This document shows, in pieces, positions 26,209 to 36,087 of a stretch of DNA of 64,000 bases (position 1 is its first letter; each line of letters starts with the position of its first letter). Under the pieces are notes generated by a model that saw nothing but the letters and a program-made list of their open reading frames with translations, was not told where the DNA came from and did not search any database. The position numbers were made by a program, and so were the translations under genes. This stretch comes from an uncultured Oscillospiraceae bacterium (GTDB lineage Bacteria > Bacillota > Clostridia > Oscillospirales > Oscillospiraceae), in NCBI GenBank assembly GCA_944385405.1, contig CALWXB010000005.1, positions 1 to 64,000 of the forward strand. Reading direction: 5' to 3'.

Positions 26209-26295
26209 CGATGTCACCGCATGCAATCCGCTCCCTATAGGACCCCGCCCCATCCAGCGGGATCCCGGGCAAAATTTTGTGAAATTCTACAAATC

Positions 26296-26694
26296 TCAGC
26301 GACGACGGTGCTGGATCCCCCGCTTCCGTTTTCCGGCAGCAGGAACCGATGCCACACCGCCGCACAGCGCGCACAGCAATACCACACCGTCCCGCCCGGT
26401 CCATTTAGCCCCAGTAGTAGACAAGCCGCAGCAGACCAGAATCGCCGCAAACAGTGCAGCTGTTCCTACAGCCGAAACAGGCTTTCCCGCCCGGCGTCCG
26501 GCTAGAACTCCACCGCCCGCTGCTGCCAGCAGGCAAAGCACCGCTGTGGCAGGGAATGCTGCCCCCTCCCCGATCGTTCCGCGCACAACCAGCAGTGCAA
26601 GCAGCATGTGCCCCACCAGATATACCCCCAAGGTCAGCAGCAATCCCCCCAGATACGGAGCCCATGCTGGACGCTTCTTCTTTCCTCCGCCCAT
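26296..26694 (-). CDS. TIGR04086-type small membrane protein
   Basis: 132 residues from ATG 26694. Four hydrophobic segments (about 12-34, 39-62, 70-92, 96-115) with a basic tail. The size, topology and position beside yajC fit the TIGR04086 membrane family of Clostridia, whose role is unknown. Its AGGAGG ribosome site is the 3' arm of a terminator-like hairpin, so translation or transcription is probably held low. Confidence 0.65.
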   Translation of the reverse strand: MGGGKKKRPAWAPYLGGLLLTLGVYLVGHMLLALLVVRGTIGEGAAFPATAVLCLLAAAGGGVLAGRRAGKPVSAVGTAALFAAILVCCGLSTTGAKWTGRDGVVLLCALCGGVASVPAAGKRKRGIQHRRR

Positions 26695-26745
26695 AAAAAA
26701 ACCTCCTCCGGAACACGCTCTTTGCAAAAGCATATTCCGGAGGAG
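26695..26745 (-). terminator. yajC terminator overlapping next gene's ribosome site
   Basis: CTCCTCCGGAA (26745-26735) pairs with TTCCGGAGGAG (26713-26703), followed by seven T's that end at the next ATG. The 3' arm is the Shine-Dalgarno sequence of the downstream gene. Confidence 0.75.
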
Positions 26746-26760
26746 ATCCAGTTTATAACC

Positions 26761-27138
26761 TTATTCCTTGGGCTCTTCGGGAGCAGGGATCTCATCCACG
26801 GGATCCTCAGGCAGCTCTTCCGCCTTTTTTTTGCTCTCCTTGCTCTCTTTCTCCTTAGCAGGCTGCTCAGCTGTCTGAACGCCTACAGTAGAGACTGCCC
26901 ACTTGGCAAATTCAACGCGGACACGGTCCTCACTGGTCTCAACGATGATGGTATCATTGTTGACCGCCACAATCTTGCCCACGATACCGCCGATGGTGGT
27001 GATGACATCGCCTTTTTTCAGGCCATCACGCATCTCCTGAGCTTTCTTCTTCCGCTTGTTCTCCGGGCGGATCATCAGGAAATACATGAGAGCGAACAGA
27101 ATGACAAGCATCAAAATAGTCTGGGTTCCCTGATCCAT
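26761..27138 (-). CDS. yajC: Preprotein translocase subunit YajC
   Basis: 125 residues. One N-terminal membrane segment (about 7-25, MLVILFALMYFLMIRPENKRKKK) and the conserved cytoplasmic block KKGDVITTIGGIVGKIV are diagnostic. YajC associates with SecDF. The C-terminus is unusually rich in Glu/Lys/Pro. Its location directly downstream of tgt is the classical queA-tgt-yajC order. Confidence 0.95.
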   Translation of the reverse strand: MDQGTQTILMLVILFALMYFLMIRPENKRKKKAQEMRDGLKKGDVITTIGGIVGKIVAVNNDTIIVETSEDRVRVEFAKWAVSTVGVQTAEQPAKEKESKESKKKAEELPEDPVDEIPAPEEPKE

Positions 27139-27237
27139 ATTACAAAATCTCCTTTATCGCTTGTAAATTGGCAATGAAGTTATTATACCAAAGTCAACCG
27201 TTTTTGCAAGAGCTTTCTGGTTGTTTTTGCAGAGAAG

Positions 27238-28371
27238 TTATACCCGCTCCTCCAGCTTTCCGCTGTACTGGGCACGAAACGCGGCAAAAGCCCCGTTTTC
27301 CAGGCTCTCCCGAATGCGAGCCACAAGCTCATTATAAAAATAGAGGTTGTGCAGCACTGCAAACCGCAACGCCAGCACTTCGTCCGCCTTAAAGAGGTGG
27401 CGCAGGTAGCTTCGGGAGAAATTCCGGCAAACGGGACAGCCGCAGCTTTCGCTGATAGGCCGTTCATCCGTGGCATACTTTTCATTCAGGATGTTCACCG
27501 TGCCCTCCCAGGTAAAAAGCTTGCCGTGGCGCCCATTTCGGGAAGGCATCACGCAATCGAAGAAATCCACACCTCGGCTGACTGCCTCAATGATGTTGCT
27601 GGGAGTCCCGACCCCCATGAGGTACCGGGGCTTTTCCCGCGGCATAAAGGGCTCCACCACATCGATCATCTCATACATGACCTCTGCCGGCTCTCCCACC
27701 GCAAGGCCGCCGATGGCAAACCCATCACAGTCAATTTTTGCAATCTCCTGCATATGCCAAGCGCGCAGATCAGCAAAGGTCGCACCCTGGTTGATACCGA
27801 AGAGCATCTGCCGGGGATTCACCGTATCCGGCAGACTGTTGAGCCGGTCATGCTCGGCCTTGCACCGCTCCAGCCACCGCAGCGTCCGCTCGCAGCTGGC
27901 CTTGGCATACTCGTAGCGTGCCGGATTCTCCACGCACTCGTCAAAGGCCATGGCGATGTCGCTGCCCAGATTAGACTGGATGCGCATGGACTCCTCCGGC
28001 CCCATGAAGATCTTCCGGCCGTCGATATGGGAGGAAAAGTAGACGCCCTCCTCACGGATCTTCCGCAGGGAGGCCAGGGAAAACACCTGAAAGCCGCCGG
28101 AATCCGTCAGGATGGGGCCGTCCCAGTGCATGAATCGATGCAGTCCTCCCATCTGCCGCACCAGCTGATCGCCCGGCCGCAAATGAAGATGGTAGGTATT
28201 GGACAGTTCGATCTGGCACCCCACCTCTTTCAGGTCCAGTGCGGAGACGCCGCCCTTGATGGCAGCCTGTGTGCCCACGTTCATGAACACCGGCGTCTGT
28301 ACTTCCCCGCCGTGGGCGCAGGAGAACACGCCGCGCCGGGCGCGGCCCTCTTGTTGGATGACTTTGAACAT
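27238..28371 (-). CDS. tgt: Queuine tRNA-ribosyltransferase
   Basis: 377 residues. It exchanges guanine-34 in GUN-anticodon tRNAs for the queuosine precursor. DSGGFQVFSL near residue 90 contains the first catalytic Asp, and GVGTPSNIIEAVSRGVDFFDCVMPSRNGRHG near 265 the nucleophile Asp. The zinc site CGCPVC...H is in the last 75 residues. It lies 31 bases downstream of queA. Confidence 0.97.
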   Translation of the reverse strand: MFKVIQQEGRARRGVFSCAHGGEVQTPVFMNVGTQAAIKGGVSALDLKEVGCQIELSNTYHLHLRPGDQLVRQMGGLHRFMHWDGPILTDSGGFQVFSLASLRKIREEGVYFSSHIDGRKIFMGPEESMRIQSNLGSDIAMAFDECVENPARYEYAKASCERTLRWLERCKAEHDRLNSLPDTVNPRQMLFGINQGATFADLRAWHMQEIAKIDCDGFAIGGLAVGEPAEVMYEMIDVVEPFMPREKPRYLMGVGTPSNIIEAVSRGVDFFDCVMPSRNGRHGKLFTWEGTVNILNEKYATDERPISESCGCPVCRNFSRSYLRHLFKADEVLALRFAVLHNLYFYNELVARIRESLENGAFAAFRAQYSGKLEERV

Positions 28372-28402
28372 TTATTCGCTCCTCGGTATAGATTTCAGTT
28401 TC

Positions 28403-29428
28403 TCAGCTGATGAACATTGCGTCCCCGAAGCTGAAGAAACGGTATCGCTGCCACACGGCCTCCTTGTAAGCCGCCAGCACATGCTCCCGCCCCGCAAAGG
28501 CGGATACCAGCATAATGAGGGTGCTCTCCGGCAGGTGGAAGTTGGTGATGAGCGCATCCATCACCTTGAAGCGGTAGCCGGGATAGATATAGATATCCGT
28601 CCACCCGGCGCTGGCTTTCATGGTGCCGTCCTCCGCCGCCCAGCTCTCCAGTGTGCGGCAGGAGGTGGTGCCCACACAGATGACCCGCCCGCCCCGCTGC
28701 CGGGTACGGTTGATGAGATCTGCCGTCTCCTGGGAGATGACGCAGTATTCGCTGTGCATCTCGTGCTCTGTGATCTCCTCCTCCTTCACGGGCCGGAAGG
28801 TCCCCAGGCCCACATGGAGGGTCACATAGCCGATCTCCACGCCCATGGCGGCGATCTTGTCCAGCAGCTCCTTTGTAAAATGGAGCCCCGCCGTAGGAGC
28901 GGCGGCACTGCCCAGATTTTTGGAATACACGGTCTGATACCGCTCCCGGTCCTGCAGCTCCTCCTTGATGTAGGGCGGCAGGGGCATCTTCCCCAGACGC
29001 TCCAGCACCTCCAGGAAGATCCCCTCGTATTCAAAGCGCACCAGACGGTTTCCGCCCTCCAGCTCTGCTGTCACCTGGGCAGTGAGCTGACCGTCGCCAA
29101 ATGTGAGCCGGGTGCCCGGCTTCATCTTCCGTCCCGGCCGCACCAGACACTCCCAGGTCTGCTCTCCCCGATCGATGAGCAGCAGCACCTCACAGGCGCC
29201 GCCGCCGGGCAGCCGCTGGCCCAGCAGGCGGGCAGGCAGCACCCTGGAATCATTCAAAATCAGGCAATCGCCCGGGCGCAGAAAATCCGGCAGTTCGTAA
29301 AAATGATGATGCCCCACTTGGCCGCTAGCCCGATCCAGGGTCATGAGACGGGACGCATCCCGCCTCTGGATAGGCGTCTGGGCAATAAGTTCCTGGGGAA
29401 GTTCATAAAAGAAATCACTTGTTTTCAT
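28403..29428 (-). CDS. queA: S-adenosylmethionine:tRNA ribosyltransferase-isomerase
   Basis: 341 residues with the family N-terminus ([24 protein letters not shown]) and the blocks [25 protein letters not shown] and [10 protein letters not shown]. It converts the Tgt product to epoxyqueuosine using the SAM ribosyl group. It is cotranscribed with tgt. Confidence 0.97.
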   Translation of the reverse strand: MKTSDFFYELPQELIAQTPIQRRDASRLMTLDRASGQVGHHHFYELPDFLRPGDCLILNDSRVLPARLLGQRLPGGGACEVLLLIDRGEQTWECLVRPGRKMKPGTRLTFGDGQLTAQVTAELEGGNRLVRFEYEGIFLEVLERLGKMPLPPYIKEELQDRERYQTVYSKNLGSAAAPTAGLHFTKELLDKIAAMGVEIGYVTLHVGLGTFRPVKEEEITEHEMHSEYCVISQETADLINRTRQRGGRVICVGTTSCRTLESWAAEDGTMKASAGWTDIYIYPGYRFKVMDALITNFHLPESTLIMLVSAFAGREHVLAAYKEAVWQRYRFFSFGDAMFIS

Positions 29429-29441
29429 GCTGTCGCGGTCC

Positions 29442-31097
29442 TCACTCGATGGTTACACCTGTAAAATAAAATGTCAGAATGTCTCTGTAATTGTATCTTT
29501 GCTCTGCCATAGCTTTGGCGCCGTACTGGCTCATTCCCACATTGTGCCCGTTTCCGGTCCCGGAAATGACGAAATCCGAAGCAGCGGTGGTACCGGAGGC
29601 GCCGACACTGCTGCTGAGCGTGGAAGTTCCGGAGGAGGTAATCACGGAGACTGTGCTCCGGTCCAGCGTAGCCAACTGCCCGCTGCCGGTGATCACAGAG
29701 GCTCCCTCCAGCGAATCCAGACGTTGGCCGTCCCCTGCGATAAAGCCGCTGCCGGCCCCGCCGGTACCTCCGTTGATGGTAAAGCGCATGCTGCGGACAT
29801 TTTTCCCGTAAGTGGTACTGTAAAAGGCCATGCGGCAGGTCTCGCCCTTCACCGTGAGGGTGTGTCCGGAGCTGTCCTCAAAGGTCACCTTATAGACGTT
29901 GCCCAACGGCGTATAAGCCGAAACATAGGCATTGGTCACATTCCCAATGTCATAGCCGCTCTTTTGCAGTACCCATGTCAATTCGTCCCGGGTATAGGTC
30001 ACGGTATAGTGATAGTCCGGTATGGAGGTCTGGGCTTCATAGGGATCGCTCTTGCCGCGGAGATAGGGCACCTCCCCGCCCCAGACATTGGCGGCATCCT
30101 CAGTGGCTCCGCCGTTCGAGGAGTGATACACGGTCTCCGCCAGCTGTCCGTCGTAGTAGACGCACTGTCCCGCTGTATTGTCCACCGCCGCGTCGCTTCG
30201 GCTGGAAGAGGTGTTGACACCGTTGTAGACCTGGCAGTCGGTGGTATTGCACACATCAAAGCCATAGGAGGACAAATGCTTGGTGGTGCGGCAGGCATAT
30301 GTACGGGCACAGACCGCCTGGGCCTCCAGCGCCGCCAGCGGCCAGTCGCCGTTCATCTCATGAGGGATGACGCCCTTGACATAATCCTCCAGATCCACCA
30401 CGTTGATAACGTTCAGGTCGCCGCCAGTGATCCGGGCATACTCAAAGCCGCCCCGGTAGCGGTAACCCTTGAACCAGGTGATCGGCTCATCTCCCCAGCC
30501 GTCCGGCTGGACACCCAGGTCCGTGATGCCCTGGTCATCGAACTCAAAGAGCACTTCTGTGGTACGGGTGACCGTCACCAGGACCCCGGTGTCAGAGGAG
30601 CACACCACATCACCGGAAATGCCCAGCGTATCCAGCATCTCCTGTGCCTCCCGGCGGGATGCGCAGGCCCCTGTGCGCACCACATATTCTCCGGAGATCC
30701 AGGCAGGCCAGCCATCCACTTCGTTTGCCGCATCCAACGCTTCGTCAAAGGAGGAGAACCCATCCAGCTGCACATGCCAGGGCCCCAGATACCGATAGGT
30801 GCTGGAAGGCATGTTCCTGGTATAGGTACCGCTTTCGTTCATATAAATATCACCGGCGGCAGTCATGGAGATGGTGGTCTCTTCCGTCCATCCCAGCTCC
30901 TGAAACCGGCGCCTGTCATCAAAATAGCCGAAGGCATATCCTTCGCCCTCCGCATTCTCCAGATTTGCTGAAAACAGAGCGCCGGAGCCATACCGCAGAC
31001 CCACTTTTACCGTGTCGTTCACGACAGCAGAAGCGGAAACCGCCGTACATACGAAAAATGTCACAACGAACATCGTGGTGAGAAGCAGTTTTTTCAT
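29442..31097 (-). CDS. SpoIID/LytB-domain protein, secreted
   Basis: 551 residues from ATG 31097, with GGGAGG upstream; longer upstream readings lack support. Residues 1-25 form a signal peptide ([16 protein letters not shown] then AVSASA). The middle has a SPOR-like repeat segment, and the C-terminal 250 residues match SpoIID/LytB amidase enhancers ([32 protein letters not shown], then [17 protein letters not shown]). Such proteins cut or activate cutting of peptidoglycan during engulfment or germination. A true SpoIID normally has a membrane anchor, so a LytB-type role is equally possible. Confidence 0.88.
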   Translation of the reverse strand: MKKLLLTTMFVVTFFVCTAVSASAVVNDTVKVGLRYGSGALFSANLENAEGEGYAFGYFDDRRRFQELGWTEETTISMTAAGDIYMNESGTYTRNMPSSTYRYLGPWHVQLDGFSSFDEALDAANEVDGWPAWISGEYVVRTGACASRREAQEMLDTLGISGDVVCSSDTGVLVTVTRTTEVLFEFDDQGITDLGVQPDGWGDEPITWFKGYRYRGGFEYARITGGDLNVINVVDLEDYVKGVIPHEMNGDWPLAALEAQAVCARTYACRTTKHLSSYGFDVCNTTDCQVYNGVNTSSSRSDAAVDNTAGQCVYYDGQLAETVYHSSNGGATEDAANVWGGEVPYLRGKSDPYEAQTSIPDYHYTVTYTRDELTWVLQKSGYDIGNVTNAYVSAYTPLGNVYKVTFEDSSGHTLTVKGETCRMAFYSTTYGKNVRSMRFTINGGTGGAGSGFIAGDGQRLDSLEGASVITGSGQLATLDRSTVSVITSSGTSTLSSSVGASGTTAASDFVISGTGNGHNVGMSQYGAKAMAEQRYNYRDILTFYFTGVTIE

Positions 31098-31119
31098 GGA
31101 ACCTCCCAATGGCACAGCC

Positions 31120-31148
31120 TTGACGGAGACGGAAAAGTATGCTAACAT
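31120..31148 (+). promoter_or_regulatory. Candidate asd promoter
   Basis: -35 TTGACG (31120-31125), 17-base spacer, -10 TAACAT (31143-31148). It is followed by an inverted repeat (GAGACGGA / TCCGTCTC). The leader to asd is about 130 bases; no riboswitch is evident in it. Confidence 0.45.
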
Positions 31149-31284
31149 ACATACAAATGTCCGTCTCACAGATACACAAATACCCAGAACCCAATATCGT
31201 GTATTATAATACAAAAGAGCGGCACATTCAACCAAAAATCCGCGGCAGGCCCACCCGGACCCGCCGCCGCAGGAGGAAGATTGT

Positions 31285-32376
31285 ATGAAAGAGTACAAGG
31301 TGGGCGTCATCGGCTGCACGGGCATGGTGGGACAGCGGTTCATTACCCTGATGGAGAACCACCCCTGGTTCCGCCTTACCGCTGTGGCCGCCAGCGCCCG
31401 CAGTGCCGGCAAAACCTATGCCCAGGCCGTGGAGGGCCGCTGGGCCCTGGACATCCCCATGCCGCAGGAAGCCGCCGGGCTGACGGTCCTGGACGCCGAG
31501 GCCGATGCGGAAATGCTGGCGGGAATGGTGGATTTCTGCTTCTGCGCCGTGGACATGAAGAAAGAGGAGATCCGGGCCCTGGAGGAAAAATACGCCAAGC
31601 TGGAGTGCCCCATCGTCTCCAACAACTCCGCTCACCGCTGGACGGATGACGTGCCCATGGTGGTGCCGGAGATCAATGCCGATCACATCCAGATCATCGA
31701 GGCCCAGCGTAAGCGTCTAGGCACCAAGCGGGGCTTCATCGCCGTCAAGAGCAACTGCTCTCTCCAGAGCTATGTCCCTGCCCTGCATCCCCTGAAGAAA
31801 TACGGTCTGGAACGAGCCCTGGTGTGTACCTATCAGGCCATTTCCGGTGCCGGCAAGACCTTTGCCCGCTGGCCGGAGATGGTGGATAACTGCATCCCCT
31901 ACATCGGCGGCGAGGAGGAAAAGAGCGAGCAGGAACCGTTGAAGCTCTGGGGCCATATCGAAGACGGGAAGATCGTCAAGGCCCAGGGTCCCTCCATCAC
32001 GGCCCAGTGCTTCCGGGTGGCCTGCCAGGACGGTCACATGGCCGCTGTGTTCATGAAGTTCGCCGACGGCAAGGCTCCCTCCATGGAGCAGATCAAGGCC
32101 GACTGGGCCACCTTCCGCGGACCTGCCCAGGAACTGGATCTTCCCTCCGCCCCCAAGCAGTTCCTCCACTATTTTGAGGAGGAGAATCGTCCCCAGACCC
32201 GGCTGGACCGGAATCTGGAGCACGGCATGGCGGTATCCATCGGCCGCCTGCGGCCGGATACCCAGTATGATTACAAATTCGTCTGCCGCTCGCACAGCAC
32301 CCTGCGGGCTGCCCCCGGCGGGGCCGTGCGGCTGGCCGAGCTGCTGTGTGCCAAGGGCTACATCGAGGCACGGTAA
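31285..32376 (+). CDS. asd: Aspartate-semialdehyde dehydrogenase
   Basis: 363 residues of the archaeal/fungal-type Asd group. It reduces aspartyl phosphate to the semialdehyde for lysine, threonine, methionine and diaminopimelate. The NADPH loop is GCTGMVGQRF, the catalytic cysteine is in KSNCSLQSYVPAL (about 156), and ISGAGKTFARWPEM follows. GGAGGA precedes the ATG. It is paired with dapA, so it feeds cell-wall diaminopimelate. Confidence 0.95.
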   Translation: MKEYKVGVIGCTGMVGQRFITLMENHPWFRLTAVAASARSAGKTYAQAVEGRWALDIPMPQEAAGLTVLDAEADAEMLAGMVDFCFCAVDMKKEEIRALEEKYAKLECPIVSNNSAHRWTDDVPMVVPEINADHIQIIEAQRKRLGTKRGFIAVKSNCSLQSYVPALHPLKKYGLERALVCTYQAISGAGKTFARWPEMVDNCIPYIGGEEEKSEQEPLKLWGHIEDGKIVKAQGPSITAQCFRVACQDGHMAAVFMKFADGKAPSMEQIKADWATFRGPAQELDLPSAPKQFLHYFEEENRPQTRLDRNLEHGMAVSIGRLRPDTQYDYKFVCRSHSTLRAAPGGAVRLAELLCAKGYIEAR

Positions 32377-32401
32377 TCTGATTATATGGCCACAAAAGAA
32401 A

Positions 32402-32446
32402 GCAGATACCCTGTGATTCAGGGTATCTGCTTCTTTTCATTTTTCA
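32402..32446 (+). terminator. Terminator or attenuator between asd and dapA
   Basis: GCAGATACCCTG and its perfect complement with a five-base loop, followed by TTCTTTTCATTTTTC. It may partly uncouple dapA from asd. Confidence 0.75.
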
Positions 32447-32464
32447 TTTGAAGGAGGAGTATAT

Positions 32465-33355
32465 GTGAAGCTTCCGATCTTTACAGGCTCTGGTGTGGCA
32501 ATTGTGACGCCGTTTTCCAATGGGACCGTGGACCTGGAGGCCATGGGACGGCTGCTGGACTTTCAGTTGGGCAACAGCACCGACGCCGTCATCGTCTGCG
32601 GCACCACCGGCGAAGCCTCCGCCATGACCTACCGGGAGCGGATGCGGGCCATCGAATTCTGCGCGGAGCATGTGGACGGCCGGGTCCCGGTCATCGCCGG
32701 ATCAGGGTCCAACTCCACGGAGAACGCCATTGCCCTCAGCCGGGACGCAGAGCGTGCCGGCGCCGACGCGCTGCTGACCGTGACGCCTTACTACAATAAG
32801 GCCACCCAGGAAGGGCTGGTGCGGCACTTTACCGCCCTGGCCGACGCCGTGTCCTCCCCCATCATCCTCTACAACGTCCCTTCCCGCACCGGCGTCTCCA
32901 TCGCGCCGGAAACCTACGCCCGCCTGTCCGCCCACCCAAACATCCACGGCGTCAAGGAGGCATCCGGCAGTCTGGGCGCTGTCCAGCGCACCCGGGCACT
33001 GTGCCCGGAGGACTTTTACATCTGGTCCGGCAATGACGACGAGACGGTGCCCATCTGCGCACTGGGCGGCAAGGGCGTCATCTCCGTGGCGGCCAATCTG
33101 ATCCCCGCTCAGATGCACCAGATGGTGTCGCTGTGCCTTGCCAACGATTTCGCCGCCGCCGGAGCGATGCAGATTCGACTCAAGGACCTCATTGACACCC
33201 TGTTCTGCGAGGTAAACCCCATCCCGGTGAAAACCGCGCTGAACCTCATGGGCTGGCAGGCAGGGCCGCTGCGTCTGCCACTGTGCGAACCCAGCGAAGC
33301 GAACCTCCGGCGCATTCGGGATGCCCTGGTGCGGTACAGCCTGCTGGAGCAGTGA
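32465..33355 (+). CDS. dapA: 4-hydroxy-tetrahydrodipicolinate synthase
   Basis: 296 residues from GTG 32465, with AAGGAGGAG upstream (the overlapping ATG is followed at once by a stop). It condenses pyruvate and aspartate semialdehyde, the first step to diaminopimelate and to the spore solute dipicolinate. GTTGEASAM near 45, the YYNKATQEG block with the proton-relay Tyr, and the Schiff-base lysine in GVKEASGS (about 162) are all visible. Confidence 0.97.
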   Translation: MKLPIFTGSGVAIVTPFSNGTVDLEAMGRLLDFQLGNSTDAVIVCGTTGEASAMTYRERMRAIEFCAEHVDGRVPVIAGSGSNSTENAIALSRDAERAGADALLTVTPYYNKATQEGLVRHFTALADAVSSPIILYNVPSRTGVSIAPETYARLSAHPNIHGVKEASGSLGAVQRTRALCPEDFYIWSGNDDETVPICALGGKGVISVAANLIPAQMHQMVSLCLANDFAAAGAMQIRLKDLIDTLFCEVNPIPVKTALNLMGWQAGPLRLPLCEPSEANLRRIRDALVRYSLLEQ

Positions 33356-33459
33356 GGACCAGCCGTGCCTAACCAACCGGAGATACCTCACCTCCTCCCA
33401 TAGGGGCGGCATAGAGGAGCGCCCCCCCGAAGGTCCAACTCCTTTACACTACGCTTTTC

Positions 33460-34301
33460 TCAATCCGTCAAAGCCGCCTCCGCCGCCCGGACTCGCTGGT
33501 ACCAAGTGCCCGGGGTGTCGTAAAGCGTACCGGAGAGGTCGTCGCCCCGGAAATCCGCCCCGCTGCCGCCGGAGGCGTACACGCCGCCCTCCGTGGAAAG
33601 GAGCAGGGTGGCAGTATCCAGATAGCCGTGGACCTCCTCCAGAAAAGCGGCGATGGTGTCCGCGTCAAAGGAGTCGTGGCTGGGCGAACCAAAGTTGACA
33701 TCGAACTGCACACTTCCCTGCCGGAGAAGGGTCAGGCCCCCGCCCTCCAGGCTGAAAAACTCATAGGCATACCCAGCGCCGCCCTGGTACATGGCGGGAT
33801 CATAGGTCAGCAGGCAGTCCGCGCCATCCACAGTGCAGGCGAAGAAGCTTCGCCAGCCTGCGTGAGACAGTCCCGCCGTGGCGGACCACAGCGCCTCTCC
33901 GCCATCGGTCACCCGCAGCTCGTACCAGGCGGGAGGCGCCCCCGCCTCCGGGTCCAGCACCGTCACCACCTCCACGGTCTCCGACGCGCCGTCCCAGTCA
34001 AAGTCGTAGCTGCCCCGCAGGACCTCTGTGGTCTGCTCCAGAGCGGAGCCGGTGAGGGCACCATTTTCATCCGGCCAGAGAGAACAGCGGTAGGTATGCT
34101 GCTCCGCGCCGTCTCCGCCCGGAACCGTCCGTCGGGCGAAAGGACCTCCCCCTCCACCTGCGCCACTGGAAGCGTATCCAGATAAGCCTGGTACGCAGCC
34201 TCCTCCGCCTGCTGCGCAGCTTCGAACCGTCCGTTGACGGTGACCACCGCCGCCGCGGCAGCCAGCAGCAGTGTCACGCCCAAGATCCGCCGTTTGTCCA
34301 T
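33460..34301 (-). pseudogene. Frameshifted membrane-anchored hypothetical gene
   Basis: The N-terminal part (ATG 34301, MDKRRILGVTLLLAAAAAV, one membrane segment) runs in one frame to about 34110. The rest (from about HTYRCSLWPDENG to the stop at 33460) is open in another frame with coherent protein sequence. One small indel near 34090-34125, within a GC-rich tract, would join them to about 280 residues. The C-terminal domain has an Asp-rich, FG-GAP-like stretch (DFDWDGASETVEVV). It may be a true decayed gene or a sequencing error. No family assigned. Confidence 0.65.
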
Positions 34302-34312
34302 AAAAGACCGCC

Positions 34313-34346
34313 CCCACACTGAAGATAGTTTCAGTGTAGGGGCGGG
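34313..34346 (-). terminator. Hairpin after ABC-F gene
   Basis: CACTGAA pairing with TTCAGTG, extended by flanking C/G runs, then GGTCTTTT on the minus strand. It ends close to the start of the downstream frameshifted gene. Confidence 0.55.
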
Positions 34347-34380
34347 ATATCATTATGTCAACTACAAACCGGTTACAGCG

Positions 34381-36006
34381 TCACCCGTTCAGCCGGGCGA
34401 GCATCTCCTCCCGCTGACCGGCGATATACTCGTCATAGGTGCACATCTTGTCGATGAGACGGCCGTCGGTGAACTCCATGATGCGGTTGGCGATGGTCTG
34501 GACAAACTCATGGTCGTGGCTGGCAAAGAGCACCACGCCTTTGAAGTCGATGAGGCCGTTGTTGACGGCGGTGATGGACTCCAGATCCAGGTGGTTGGTG
34601 GGCTGGTCCAGCACCAGGACATTGGAGCCGAAGAGCATCATCCGGGAGAGCATGCACCGCACCTTCTCGCCGCCGGAGAGGACCTTCACAGGCTTGAACA
34701 CGTCGTCGCCGGAGAAGAGCATCCGGCCCAGGAAGGAACGCTTGAAGGACTCGGTGTTCTCGTCGGCGGTGTTGCCGGTGTACTGGCCCAGCCAGTCCAC
34801 CAGGTTCAGATCGCAGTCGTTGAAGAAGGCAGAGTTGTCCAGGGGGAAATAGCTGGTGGTGATGGTAGTGCCCCACTTGTAGGTACCCCCATCCGGCTCC
34901 ATCTCTCCCATGATGATCTTGAAGAGGGTAGTCTTGGCGATCTCGTCCTCCCCCACAAAGGCGATCTTGTCCCCCTTGTTCACCCTAAAGGACACATTGT
35001 CCAGCACTTTGCGGCCATCCACGGTCTTGGAAAGGCCCTCCACGGCCAGGATCTCCTTGCCGGGCTCCCGCTCCATGGTAAAGCCCACAAAGGGATAGCG
35101 CCGGGAGGAGGCGGGCATCTCCTCCACCGTCAGCTTGTCCAGGAGCTTGCGGCGGGCGGTGGCCTGCTTGGACTTGGACTTGTTGGCGGAGAAGCGGGCG
35201 ATGAAGGCCTGCAGTTCCTTGATCTTCTCTTCGTTCTTCCGGTTCTGGTCCCGGATCATCCGCTGGACCAGCTGGCTGGACTCATACCAGAACTCGTAGT
35301 TGCCCACGTACATCTTGATCCCGCCGTAGTCCACGTCCACGATGCTGGTGCAGACGGTGTTGAGGAAGTGGCGGTCGTGGCTGACCACGATGGTCAGCGC
35401 CTCGCAGTCCATCAGGAAGTCCTCCAGCCACTCGATGGCCTGGATGTCCAGATGGTTGGTGGGCTCGTCCAGGAGGATGATGTCCGGCTTTCCGAACAGT
35501 GCCTGGGCCAGCAGCACCTTCACCTTCTCCTTGGCGGTGAGGCTGGACATCTCGGAATAGAGGATGTCGTTGGAAAGGCCCAGGCCCTGGATCAGGCGGG
35601 AGACGTCGCTCTCAGCCTCCCAGCCGCCCATCTCGGCAAATTCCGCCTCCAGCTCGCTGGCCTTCACGCCGTCCTCATCGGTGAAGTCCTCCTTTTCGTA
35701 AAGGGCCTCCTTCTCCTTCATGACGTCGTAGAGGTGCTGATTGCCCATGATGACGGTATCCAGGACGGTGTAAGCGTCGTACTGGAAATGGTCCTGCTTC
35801 AGGACGCTCATCCGTTCCTCCTTGGGGATGATGACCTCGCCGGTGGTAGGCTCCAGGTCCCCGGAGAGCACCCGGAGGAAGGTGGTCTTGCCCGCGCCGT
35901 TGGCGCCGATGATGCCGTAGCAGTTGCCGGGGGTAAATTTCAGATCCACATGCTTGAAGAGGGTCTGGCCGGAGAAGTTCACGCTGACGTCGTTGACAGT
36001 GATCAT
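34381..36006 (-). CDS. ABC-F family ATPase
   Basis: 541 residues from ATG 36006 (MITVNDVSVNFSGQTLF). Two ATP-binding cassettes: Walker A GANGAGKTT (about 36) with signature LTAKEKVKVLLAQ and Walker B IILLDEPTNHLD, and a second cassette with LSGGEKVRCMLSRMM and VLVLDQPTNHLD. The second Walker A is degenerate (GEDEIAKTT instead of GxxGxGKT). No membrane domain is present. ABC-F proteins act on the ribosome (translation-stall relief or antibiotic protection). It resembles the housekeeping YbiT/YkpA type. Confidence 0.9.
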   Translation of the reverse strand: MITVNDVSVNFSGQTLFKHVDLKFTPGNCYGIIGANGAGKTTFLRVLSGDLEPTTGEVIIPKEERMSVLKQDHFQYDAYTVLDTVIMGNQHLYDVMKEKEALYEKEDFTDEDGVKASELEAEFAEMGGWEAESDVSRLIQGLGLSNDILYSEMSSLTAKEKVKVLLAQALFGKPDIILLDEPTNHLDIQAIEWLEDFLMDCEALTIVVSHDRHFLNTVCTSIVDVDYGGIKMYVGNYEFWYESSQLVQRMIRDQNRKNEEKIKELQAFIARFSANKSKSKQATARRKLLDKLTVEEMPASSRRYPFVGFTMEREPGKEILAVEGLSKTVDGRKVLDNVSFRVNKGDKIAFVGEDEIAKTTLFKIIMGEMEPDGGTYKWGTTITTSYFPLDNSAFFNDCDLNLVDWLGQYTGNTADENTESFKRSFLGRMLFSGDDVFKPVKVLSGGEKVRCMLSRMMLFGSNVLVLDQPTNHLDLESITAVNNGLIDFKGVVLFASHDHEFVQTIANRIMEFTDGRLIDKMCTYDEYIAGQREEMLARLNG

Positions 36007-36087
36007 AGTCTCTTCTTGGTAATCCTTTCCTGTTTTCTGATAACGCACAGCAGGCGCGGCGCCTGAGGCGCCGCGTCTGCCGAACGG

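Noticed and set aside
31149..31284. Possible lysine riboswitch in the asd leader
   Set aside because: The leader is only about 130 bases and shows none of the conserved lysine-aptamer sequence; asd-dapA control is left unassigned.
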